Shown: in pieces, positions 55,693 through 64,000 of the stretch
How positions within the stretch are numbered: the first letter of the stretch is position 1
Layout of the letters: every line of letters begins with the position of its first letter
Assembly: GCF_009936375.1 (NCBI RefSeq)
Contig: NZ_AP022332.1
Span: 2,884,501 to 2,948,500, forward strand
Length of the DNA: 64,000 nucleotides
Reading direction: 5' to 3'
DNA from: Methylosinus sp. C49
Lineage (GTDB): Bacteria; Pseudomonadota; Alphaproteobacteria; Rhizobiales; Beijerinckiaceae
Notes under the pieces: model-generated
Databases searched by the model: none
The model's input: the letters and a program-made list of their open reading frames with translations, nothing else
What the model was told of the DNA's origin: nothing
Program-made: the position numbers and the translations under genes

Positions 55693-56805
55693 ATGACCCT
55701 TTCGTCACGCTCCATTTTCGCCGGCGCCGCCCTCGGCGCCATGATGGCCGCAGGCGCGGCGCTCGCCGCCGATTCCGATAATGGCTCTCGCCTCGACAAG
55801 CTCGGCCAGGGCATACAGAATATCGGCCAGAATATCGGCCGCCGTCTCGATGTGACGCAGCTATTCGGCCATCGCGATCCCGAGGAGGACGCCGCCGGCC
55901 GCGAGGCGAGCGCCTCGAGCGTGCGTATCGATCGGCTCGAGAACCAGATTCGCGCCCTCAACGGCCAGGTCGAGGAGCTGCAGCATAATGTGCGGCGGCT
56001 CGAGGAGCAGCTGCGGCGCGCTCAGGAGGGCGCGGCCTCCGCCCCTCCGCCGCAAGCGCCGCGCCTGGCGGCGACGCCGGAGACGTCCCTCCCCGGCCCG
56101 AGCTCTATCTCCCCCGTCGGACCGCGGCGCAACGACGCTCTCGACCCCGGCTCAGCGCCGGGCGCGTCGGGCGGAACGCGCCATAATGACGCTTTCGACG
56201 CCGGGTCCAACCCCAATGCGCCGGGCGCGCCGCGTCCTCTCGGCTCGACGCCCCCGAGCGCGCCGCTGCCGGCGTCCGCCTCTGCAAGCGGCCCCGATCT
56301 GCGCTCGCCGGGCGCTCCCCTCGATCTCGTCCATGGGCGGCTCGACGCGCCGGCGCTCCCGCCGGCCGTTCCGCCGACGCCCGGCCCTTCCGCCGCGCTC
56401 TCGCCGACGCCCACCGCGCCGCAGACGCCGAGGGACGAGTTCGACCTCGCCGTCGCCAAATTGCGTCAAGGCGAATATGAAGCCGCTGAAGTGGGTTTCG
56501 CCGGCTTTCTCACCCGAAACCCGAAGAGCCGGCTGGCGCCGCAGGCGATCTTCAACTTGGGAGAGAGCTACTTCTTGCGGAAGCGCTATCGCGAGGCGGC
56601 GGAGAAATATCTCGAGATCACCGCCAAGCATTCGGCGTCGCCGCAGGGGCCGGAGGCCATGCTGCGTCTCGGCCAATCGCTGCATGAGATCGGCGCGAAC
56701 GAGCAGGCCTGCGCCTCCTTCGGCGAGATCGCGGTGAAATATCCGGGCGCGCCGGCGCGGGTGAAAGAAATCGCTCAGCAAGAAAGCAAGAAGGTGCGAT
56801 GCTGA
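55693..56805 (+). CDS. cpoB: CpoB/YbgF, Tol-Pal-associated cell division coordinator
   Basis: A 370-residue periplasmic protein. Signal peptide (1-25), coiled coil (about 75-112, RIDRLENQIRALNGQVEELQHNV), a low-complexity Pro/Ala/Gly linker (about 115-250) with a short repeat (RRNDALDPGSAPGA, RHNDAFDAGSNPNA), and C-terminal TPR repeats (FDLAVAKLRQGEYEAAEVGFAGFL, then AIFNLGESYFLRKRYREAAEKYLE). The TPRs bind TolA. Tol-Pal genes normally precede it but are absent here. tilS follows after nine bases. Confidence 0.92.
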   Translation: MTLSSRSIFAGAALGAMMAAGAALAADSDNGSRLDKLGQGIQNIGQNIGRRLDVTQLFGHRDPEEDAAGREASASSVRIDRLENQIRALNGQVEELQHNVRRLEEQLRRAQEGAASAPPPQAPRLAATPETSLPGPSSISPVGPRRNDALDPGSAPGASGGTRHNDAFDAGSNPNAPGAPRPLGSTPPSAPLPASASASGPDLRSPGAPLDLVHGRLDAPALPPAVPPTPGPSAALSPTPTAPQTPRDEFDLAVAKLRQGEYEAAEVGFAGFLTRNPKSRLAPQAIFNLGESYFLRKRYREAAEKYLEITAKHSASPQGPEAMLRLGQSLHEIGANEQACASFGEIAVKYPGAPARVKEIAQQESKKVRC

Positions 56806-56814
56806 CGGGCGCAA

Positions 56815-57822
56815 ATGCCCGCTGAGCCGCCGCTTCCCGATCCAGACCATGCGCTGGCGCCGCTCGCCGGCCATGACGCGCTGCTGCTCGCCGTCTCCGG
56901 CGGGCCGGACTCCATCGCGCTCGCCCTGCTCGCAGTGCGGTGGAAATTGCGCGCGCAAAAGCGCATCGAGATCGCCACTGTCGACCATGGGTTGCGCGCC
57001 GAAGCGGCGCAGGAGGCGGCGCAGGTCGGCGAATGGGCGCGGGCTTTGGGATTTGTTCATCATATTTTGCGGTGGGAGGGCGAAAAGCCCGCCACCCGCA
57101 TTCAGGAGCGCGCGCGAGCGGCGCGTTATCGCCTGCTCTGCGAGCGGGCGCGGGAGATCGGCGCGAGCGCCATCGTCACCGCCCATCACGCCGACGATCA
57201 GGCCGAGACGGCGCTGTTTCGGCTGACGCGCGGCAGCGGCGTCGCGGGACTCGCGGCCATGGCCATGGAGTCGCGCGTGGACGGGCTGACGCTGCTGCGG
57301 CCCCTGCTCGGTTTTCGCAAGAGCGAGCTGGAGCGCCTCTGCGCGGCGGCGGAGCATGCTTTCATCCGCGATCCCTCCAATGAGAATCCCGCCTATGCGC
57401 GCGTGCGGCTGCGCCGTCTGGCCGCCACGCTGGCGGCGGAGGGGCTCGACGCCGAGGCGCTGCTGCGCCTTTCCGCCCGCGCCGCCCGCGCCGAGGAGGC
57501 GCTCGCCTGGTCCGCCGCGCGCGCTGCGCGGGAGCTCGAGGCCGAGCGCGGTCCCGGGCTGTTTCGCGCCGAGGCCGCGGCTCTGCGCAAGCTGCCGCGC
57601 GAGCTGCTGCTGCGCCTGCTGGCGGCCGAGATCGCCCGTATCGGCGGCGGCGAGCCACGTCTCGAGCGTCTCGAGCGCGCCGGCGAAAGGCTGGCGGCGG
57701 CGCTGGCCGCCGACGAGCGCTTCAAGGTCACATTGGGCGGGGCGTGCCTGACATTGGCCGGCGGCGCTCTCGCCATCACGCGCGAGCCGCCGCGGCGCGC
57801 CGAAATCACGCCACGGCCGTAA
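56815..57822 (+). CDS. tilS: TilS, tRNA(Ile)-lysidine synthase
   Basis: A 335-residue essential enzyme modifying C34 of tRNA-Ile(CAU) to lysidine. PP-loop ATPase motif [17 protein letters not shown], then [32 protein letters not shown] and [14 protein letters not shown]. The C-terminal domain is Ala/Arg-rich and shorter than in E. coli, as in many alphaproteobacteria. ATG 56815 with no strong ribosome-binding site; translation probably follows from cpoB. Confidence 0.93.
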   Translation: MPAEPPLPDPDHALAPLAGHDALLLAVSGGPDSIALALLAVRWKLRAQKRIEIATVDHGLRAEAAQEAAQVGEWARALGFVHHILRWEGEKPATRIQERARAARYRLLCERAREIGASAIVTAHHADDQAETALFRLTRGSGVAGLAAMAMESRVDGLTLLRPLLGFRKSELERLCAAAEHAFIRDPSNENPAYARVRLRRLAATLAAEGLDAEALLRLSARAARAEEALAWSAARAARELEAERGPGLFRAEAAALRKLPRELLLRLLAAEIARIGGGEPRLERLERAGERLAAALAADERFKVTLGGACLTLAGGALAITREPPRRAEITPRP

Positions 57823-57933
57823 AAAAGCCACTGCGCTTCGATCGTATGATCTTCGGCGAGACGCCTCTTCGCGCTGCGAAACGCAGGCGACCGCGCATCG
57901 CGAGACGGCGAGAACGTTGCGGCGAGGCAATCT

Positions 57934-57962
57934 CTTGGCAATCGCTCCCGACGCGCCTAGAT
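57934..57962 (+). promoter_or_regulatory. candidate RpoH-type promoter of ftsH
   Basis: CTTGGC, 16 bases, CCTAGAT. This resembles alphaproteobacterial sigma-32 promoters (CTTG.. and CYTATVT), with one mismatch in the -10 box. It lies about 64 bases before the ftsH ATG. Confidence 0.4.
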
Positions 57963-58025
57963 TACGAGAAACGACTTCTGTTTTCCGGGATGGCCCCGGC
58001 GGAATCGTCATTCGCAAGGTTCGAC

Positions 58026-59951
<1,926 letters not shown>

Positions 59952-59971
59952 TCGAAGCGAGCTCGAATTGG

Positions 59972-60005
59972 AAAAGCCCGGCCCCAAAAGGGCCGGGCTT
60001 TTTTA
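59972..60005 (+). terminator. strong hairpin terminator of ftsH
   Basis: Stem AGCCCGGCCC/GGGCCGGGCT with a 5-base loop, flanked by AAAA and followed by TTTTTT. It isolates the ftsH transcript from the downstream block. Confidence 0.93.
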
Positions 60006-60022
60006 GTCGACGGCCGTGTTTC

Positions 60023-60169
60023 TCAGAACACGGCGTGATAGAAAACCCTCGTCCCCAGACGCTGGCCGCCCTGCCGACGCATTCTGCGCCGTCTCGAAAT
60101 ATGCTCCCGGAAGGCGTAGCCCGCCCCGAAGCCGCAGCCGATCGAAACAAGTACCACGAACAAATCCAT
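60023..60169 (-). CDS. small membrane protein (48 residues)
   Basis: A 48-residue protein of one helix (MDLFVVLVSIGCGFGAGYAF) followed by a highly basic tail (HISRRRRMRRQGGQRLG). GGAGAC lies upstream of ATG 60169 at a suitable distance, and codons fit the host. No family recognised. The layout is like bacterial small membrane regulators. It lies between ftsH and the YnfA-ArsC pair, and is on the same strand as the latter. Confidence 0.5.
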   Translation of the reverse strand: MDLFVVLVSIGCGFGAGYAFREHISRRRRMRRQGGQRLGTRVFYHAVF

Positions 60170-60278
60170 GATGGCGTCTCCGCTACGCACGCGAACGAAT
60201 CACGAGGCGGACTTTAACTGCCGGCAACCAGAAGTTCATCATAGTGATTCTGCGCAATCAATGAGATAGTGTCTCATA

Positions 60279-60623
60279 CTATCCAGCACGCGGGCCGAGG
60301 AGGATCAACGCCGCGCCCACGAGACAGATCGCCGCGCCGGCGGCGTCCCAGCGATCCGGCCAGACGCCTTCCACGGTCCACAGCCACAGCAGCGAGGCGG
60401 CGATATAGACGCCGCCATAGGCCGCATAGGCGCGGCCGGCGGCGTCTGTCTCGACGCGCGTGAGCAAAAACGCGAAGGCAAAGAGCGAGAGCGCGCCCGG
60501 CGCGAGCCAGAGCGGCGATCGGCCGAGACGCGCCCAGGCCCAAAAGGCGAAGCAACCGCCGATCTCGGCGAAGGCGGCGCCGATATAGACGAGGAACGTC
60601 GCCGCGCCGGTCGGACCGCTCAC
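60279..60623 (-). CDS. YnfA family membrane protein
   Basis: A 114-residue, four-helix protein of the YnfA/UPF0060 family, distantly like SMR transporters. Landmarks are [47 protein letters not shown] and [24 protein letters not shown] 60623 overlaps the arsC stop as GTGA and gives the normal length; the ATG at 60659 would be too long. Substrate unknown. Confidence 0.88.
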   Translation of the reverse strand: MSGPTGAATFLVYIGAAFAEIGGCFAFWAWARLGRSPLWLAPGALSLFAFAFLLTRVETDAAGRAYAAYGGVYIAASLLWLWTVEGVWPDRWDAAGAAICLVGAALILLGPRAG

Positions 60624-60970
60624 GCGAGCAGCGCTTCGACCGCCTCCGGCGGGCGGCACAGCACAGCCTTGTCGCCGATGACGACGATCGGCCGCTCGAT
60701 CAAAATCGGGTTCTTCTCGATCGCGTCGAAAATCGCCTCGTCCTTCACGGAAAGATCGCCGAGGCCGAGCTCCTCATAGGGCGTGCCGCGCTTGCGCAGA
60801 ATGTCCCTCACGCCCTTGCCCATCTGCTTCAGCACCGCTTTCAGCGTCTTTCGGTCCGGCGGCGTTTTCAGATATTGCACGATCTCGGGCTCGAGCCCGG
60901 CCTCCTTCAGCCGCGCCAGCACCTTGCGAGACGTGCCGCAGGCTGGATTATGATAGATGACGACCTTCAT
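60620..60970 (-). CDS. arsC: ArsC, glutaredoxin-dependent arsenate reductase family
   Basis: A 116-residue thioredoxin-fold protein. Catalytic Cys11 in [12 protein letters not shown], then [21 protein letters not shown] and the [19 protein letters not shown] region with the conserved Arg residues. Reduces arsenate or, in related YffB/Spx-like proteins, does something else; the Cys-X-X-X-Arg loop and the later Arg residues favour ArsC. No arsR or arsenite pump is adjacent. Overlaps ynfA. Confidence 0.85.
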   Translation of the reverse strand: MKVVIYHNPACGTSRKVLARLKEAGLEPEIVQYLKTPPDRKTLKAVLKQMGKGVRDILRKRGTPYEELGLGDLSVKDEAIFDAIEKNPILIERPIVVIGDKAVLCRPPEAVEALLA

Positions 60971-61095
60971 CGAGCCCCCCGGATCATGTTAGCTTGCGCG
61001 AGCATAGCCCCGTCCACGCGCAGAGCGAAGCGGCGGCGCGGCGCGTTCCGGGCCGCGTTCCGGGAATACGCATTAACCACAGGACGCGAAAGGCG

Positions 61096-61275
61096 ATGGA
61101 AGCGGCCAGTATGGATGACGATATTTATTCATATCCTTTTCCGATCATGCCCACAGGGTCGGCGTTTGGACCGAAAACGCCCATAATCTCGAGTTCGACT
61201 GGCGCCGCAGCGGCGGCTCTTTCGCCCTTCCGGCGCCGCCGCCCGCGCCGTTTCCCGGAGAACGACAAGCAATGA
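61096..61275 (+). CDS. candidate 59-residue leader-type protein upstream of glmM
   Basis: A 59-codon frame with an AAAGG-like site before ATG 61096, and a stop overlapping the glmM start as ATGA. It encodes an acidic start ([16 protein letters not shown]), a Pro/Gly/Ser-rich middle and an Arg-rich end. The overlap suggests translational coupling to glmM, but the frame might be chance in this GC-rich DNA. No family recognised. Confidence 0.35.
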   Translation: MEAASMDDDIYSYPFPIMPTGSAFGPKTPIISSSTGAAAAALSPFRRRRPRRFPENDKQ

Positions 61276-62621
61276 CGCGCAGCTATTTCGGCACCGACGG
61301 CATTCGCGGACGCGCCAATCAGAAGATCACCCCCGAGCTCGCCCTCAAGGTCGGCCAGGCCGCCGGCCTCGTGTTCAATCGCGACAGCGAGAGGCGCCAC
61401 CGCGTCGTCATCGGCAAGGACACACGGCTCTCCGGCTATATGATCGAATATGCGCTGGTCGCCGGCTTCACCTCCGTCGGCATGGAGGTGCTGCTGCTCG
61501 GCCCCATGCCGACGCCGGCCGTCGCCATGCTCACGCGCTCCATGCGCGCCGATCTCGGCGTGATGATCTCGGCCTCGCACAATCTCTACGAGGACAATGG
61601 CATCAAGCTGTTCGGACCGGACGCCTATAAGCTCTCCGACGAGACCGAGGCGGCGATCGAGAAGCTGCTCGACCGCGACCTGACCAGCCGGCTCGCCGGG
61701 CCGCATGAGCTCGGCCGCGCCAAGCGCGTCGAGGACGTGCGCGCCCGCTATATCGAATACGCCAAGCGCACGCTGCCGCGGAACATGAGCTTCGAGGGGC
61801 TGCGCGTCGTGCTCGATTGCGCCAATGGCGCCGCCTATAAGGTGGCGCCGGAAGCGCTATGGGAACTCGGCGCCGAGGTCATCACCATCGGCGACCAGCC
61901 GGACGGCTTCAACATCAATCGCGACGTCGGCTCGACGGCCCCGCAGGCGCTGCGCGACAAGGTGCGCGAGATGCGCGCCGATGTCGGCATAGCGCTCGAC
62001 GGCGACGCCGACCGCGTCATCATGGTCGATGAGCTCGGCCATGTGATCGATGGCGATCAGCTGATGGCGGTAGTCGCGCGCAGCTGGCGCGACGAGGGAC
62101 TGCTCGCCAAGCCCGGCGTCGTCGCCACCATCATGTCCAATCTCGGCTTCGAGCGCCATTTGCAGGGGCTCGGCCTCAATCTCGAGCGCACTGCGGTGGG
62201 CGACCGCTATGTCATCGAGCGCATGCGCGAGCTCGGTTACAATCTCGGCGGCGAGCAATCGGGCCATGTGATCCTCTCCGATTACGGCACCACCGGCGAC
62301 GGACTCGTCACCGCCATGCAGGCGCTCGCCGCGGTCAAGAAGCTGAATCGCAATGTGAGCGAGGTGTGCCGCTGCTTCGAGCCGCTGCCGCAAGTGCTCA
62401 AAAATGTGCGGGCGCGCGGCGCGCGTTCGTTGGAGCAGGCGCCCGTGGTCGCGGCGATCGAGGCGGGCCGCCGCCGTCTCGAGGGCTCGGGCCGTCTCGT
62501 CATCCGCCCCTCGGGCACGGAGCCGGTCATTCGCGTGATGGGCGAAGGCGACGATCTGGAGATCGTCGGCAGCGTCGTGGACGAAATTTGCGACGCCCTC
62601 ACACGGGCGGAAGCGGCGTGA
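61272..62621 (+). CDS. glmM: GlmM, phosphoglucosamine mutase
   Basis: A 449-residue enzyme converting glucosamine-6-phosphate to glucosamine-1-phosphate for cell-wall and lipopolysaccharide precursors. The active Ser102 is in [14 protein letters not shown], the metal site is LDGDADRV, the sugar-binding loop is GGEQSGHVI and the phosphate site [15 protein letters not shown]. All four domains are visible and the length is normal. GGAGAA lies before ATG 61272. Confidence 0.97.
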   Translation: MTRSYFGTDGIRGRANQKITPELALKVGQAAGLVFNRDSERRHRVVIGKDTRLSGYMIEYALVAGFTSVGMEVLLLGPMPTPAVAMLTRSMRADLGVMISASHNLYEDNGIKLFGPDAYKLSDETEAAIEKLLDRDLTSRLAGPHELGRAKRVEDVRARYIEYAKRTLPRNMSFEGLRVVLDCANGAAYKVAPEALWELGAEVITIGDQPDGFNINRDVGSTAPQALRDKVREMRADVGIALDGDADRVIMVDELGHVIDGDQLMAVVARSWRDEGLLAKPGVVATIMSNLGFERHLQGLGLNLERTAVGDRYVIERMRELGYNLGGEQSGHVILSDYGTTGDGLVTAMQALAAVKKLNRNVSEVCRCFEPLPQVLKNVRARGARSLEQAPVVAAIEAGRRRLEGSGRLVIRPSGTEPVIRVMGEGDDLEIVGSVVDEICDALTRAEAA

Positions 62622-62642
62622 CGTTTCGAGCGAGCAGCGAAT

Positions 62643-62690
62643 AGAGAACAGCGAGTAGCCGATTTGCTACTCGCTGTTCTCTTCTTGCTC
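62643..62690 (+). terminator. long hairpin after glmM
   Basis: A 17-bp perfect stem (AGAGAACAGCGAGTAGC/GCTACTCGCTGTTCTCT), 6-base loop, then TCTTGCTCTC, a weak T-rich tail. It lies 20 bases after the glmM stop and likely acts as a terminator or 3' RNA stabiliser. Confidence 0.75.
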
Positions 62691-62811
62691 TCATATAGGT
62701 ACATCGCCGGTAAGGTTAACTCCACTTTAAGCGTTCTCGCTCAATCTTCCTTCACATTGGCGACAGCCAAGGGTCCGCGCCGCGGTCCTCTATCGTGAAG
62801 GGAAGATATTT

Positions 62812-63678
62812 ATGGGCAAGACCAGAGCCCTCCTCATAGCGGCCGCGATCGCTTCCGCCATGAGCGCAGGCCCCATGAGCACTGGCGCATTCGCCGCCGA
62901 TCTGCTGCTGCCGCCGCCTCCGCCGATCGTGGAGCCGCCGCCGCCCGCCGATTTCGGCGGCTGGTATCTGCGCGGCGACATCGGCGTCGGCATCAATCAG
63001 ATTTCCGATTTGCGCTCGACCTTCAGTCCGACCGTGACGGTGATCGCCCCGCAATTCGAGCAGCGTTCGATCGGCGACAGCGCCTTCATCGGCGCCGGCG
63101 TCGGCTATCAGTTCAACAGCTGGTTTCGCGCCGATGTGACCGGTGAATATCGCACCGCCTCCAATTATCGCTCGACGCAGAGCTACACCGACATCTGGAC
63201 CGCCAATTGCGGATTTGTCGGCGCGCGCTGCCAGGATATCTACAATGCGCAGCATCGCGCGGCCGTCTTTCTCGCCAATGGCTATGTCGATCTCGGAACC
63301 TGGTGGGGCATAACGCCCTATGTCGGCGGCGGCGTCGGCGTCGCCGTGAACTGGCTCGACAATCTCACCGATTACGGCCCCCAGACCGGCGGCTATGGCG
63401 CCGCCCGGGATTCGAGCCGCGCCAATTTCGCCTGGGCCGTCGGCGCGGGCCTCGCCTACAATGTCACGCCCAATTTCAAGGTCGAGCTCGGCTATCGCTA
63501 TCTCGACATGGGCAAGTTCCAGACCAATGTGATCGGCTGCGCAGCCGCCGGCTGCGCGGGCGAGCGCCAGTATTTCGACGTCTCCTCGCACGACATTCGT
63601 CTCGGCTTCCGCTACGCGTTGATGGCGCCGCCGCCGACGCTGATGGCGCCTCCCGGCCCGCTGGTCCGCAAATACTGA
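62812..63678 (+). CDS. outer-membrane beta-barrel protein
   Basis: A 288-residue Omp25-like barrel with a signal peptide (about 1-28, ending GAFAA) and a Pro-rich hinge (PPPPPIVEPPPP). Strand-like repeats include FGGWYLRGDIGVGINQ, AFIGAGVGYQFNSWFRADVTGEYR and, near the end, VELGYRYLDMGKFQTNVI, DIRLGFRYALM. Two Cys pairs occur in the extracellular loops (NCGFVGARCQD, GCAAAGCAG). It differs from the barrel at 38361 but belongs to the same broad group. Function unknown. Confidence 0.88.
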   Translation: MGKTRALLIAAAIASAMSAGPMSTGAFAADLLLPPPPPIVEPPPPADFGGWYLRGDIGVGINQISDLRSTFSPTVTVIAPQFEQRSIGDSAFIGAGVGYQFNSWFRADVTGEYRTASNYRSTQSYTDIWTANCGFVGARCQDIYNAQHRAAVFLANGYVDLGTWWGITPYVGGGVGVAVNWLDNLTDYGPQTGGYGAARDSSRANFAWAVGAGLAYNVTPNFKVELGYRYLDMGKFQTNVIGCAAAGCAGERQYFDVSSHDIRLGFRYALMAPPPTLMAPPGPLVRKY

Positions 63679-63822
63679 CTTTCGGCCTCTTCTTCCGAAA
63701 CCTCGGGGCGCGCGGCTCGCGAGAGCCTCGCGCCTTTTCTTTGCGCATGCGCCGCCGCAATCTTCTGGACGAGCAGCCCCGCCCCTCTCGCGGGACGGCG
63801 CAAAATCGGCCATATCTCGTCC

Positions 63823-64000
63823 ATGGCCAAGCGTCCCGCCAAATCCCCCGCCCCCGAGGGCGACGATCCCGCCCCGCCGATCGCCGCCGGGCCGAATGTG
63901 CCGGAGCTGTCCGTCTCCGAACTCGCCAATGCGCTCAAGCGCACGGTGGAGGATCGCTTCGGCCATGTGCGCGTGCGCGGCGAGATCACCAATTATCGGG
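63823..64000 (+). CDS. xseA: XseA, exodeoxyribonuclease VII large subunit (3' end outside window)
   Basis: Only the first 59 residues are in the window: a short Pro/Ala-rich start, then [34 protein letters not shown], broken only by the window end. This is the N-terminal OB-fold domain of XseA, which binds single-stranded DNA. ATG 63823 gives the usual start. Identification is confident, but activity cannot be judged from the fragment. Confidence 0.85.
   Translation, partial: MAKRPAKSPAPEGDDPAPPIAAGPNVPELSVSELANALKRTVEDRFGHVRVRGEITNYR

Overview
The window reads as chromosomal DNA of a high-GC alphaproteobacterium of the Rhizobiales type. The evidence is gene content and order: yajC-secD-secF, an ActS/ActR (RegB/RegA) redox pair, hflK-hflC-degP, divergent serB/miaA, fdxA next to carD, cpoB-tilS-ftsH-glmM, MmcB, and rpoH behind an EcfG-like promoter. 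A predicted mesaconyl-CoA hydratase points to the ethylmalonyl-CoA pathway, as in serine-cycle methylotrophs. A Methylocystis/Methylosinus-like host is a reasonable guess, but no methane or methanol oxidation gene is present to prove it. I see no insertion sequence, prophage, CRISPR array or rRNA. There are two tRNA genes (Ala-CGC and Ser-GCU).

Layout. 1-4.4 kb: protein export (YajC, SecD, SecF) followed, with overlaps, by bacterial relatives of two mitochondrial complex I assembly factors (Mth938/NDUFAF3 and squalene-phytoene synthase/NDUFAF6 types). 4.5-6.5 kb: redox two-component system. 6.6-11 kb: MmcB, an orphan polyamine-type binding protein, a decayed glycosyltransferase and an exopolysaccharide co-polymerase with a degenerate kinase domain. 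11.3-17.1 kb: a tight five-gene cluster of carrier protein, acyl-CoA dehydrogenase-like flavoprotein, amino acid:[carrier protein] ligase, DUF1839 protein and a family 2 glycoside hydrolase. Its product is not known to me, and it is the best candidate for an undescribed pathway. 17-19.3 kb: a soluble histidine kinase and an amino acid permease.

19.3-25.4 kb: an iron-uptake block on the minus strand (TonB-dependent receptor, two tandem PiuC-type dioxygenases, ExbB, ExbD, TonB). 25.7-31.3 kb: a secreted S10-like peptidase, CsbD, a YggT-YggU-mesaconyl-CoA hydratase operon, tRNA-Ala and small hypothetical genes, one with AT-hooks. 31.3-38.2 kb: a P-type proton ATPase coupled to PPK2, then two glycosyltransferases. 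38.3-40.5 kb: an outer-membrane barrel, tRNA-Ser and a FecR-domain protein. 40.6-49.5 kb: HflK/HflC/DegP quality control, a cytochrome b561-DUF3611 fusion, SerB, MiaA, an MFS transporter and an RMD1-family protein.

49.6-57.8 kb: FdxA, CarD with a very long basic N-terminus, RpoH, an M48 lipoprotein peptidase, an SNase-like protein, CpoB and TilS. 58-64 kb: FtsH, a small membrane protein, a YnfA-ArsC pair, GlmM, an outer-membrane barrel and the start of XseA.

Together the window is mostly envelope biogenesis and quality control (Sec, HflKC, DegP, FtsH, CpoB, GlmM, RpoH) interleaved with accessory islands for iron uptake, polysaccharide synthesis and the aminoacyl-carrier-protein cluster. The sequence is so GC-rich that long antisense open frames lie opposite most genes; these were discarded. 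Functions are assigned from recognised motifs and family resemblance only; no database search was run.
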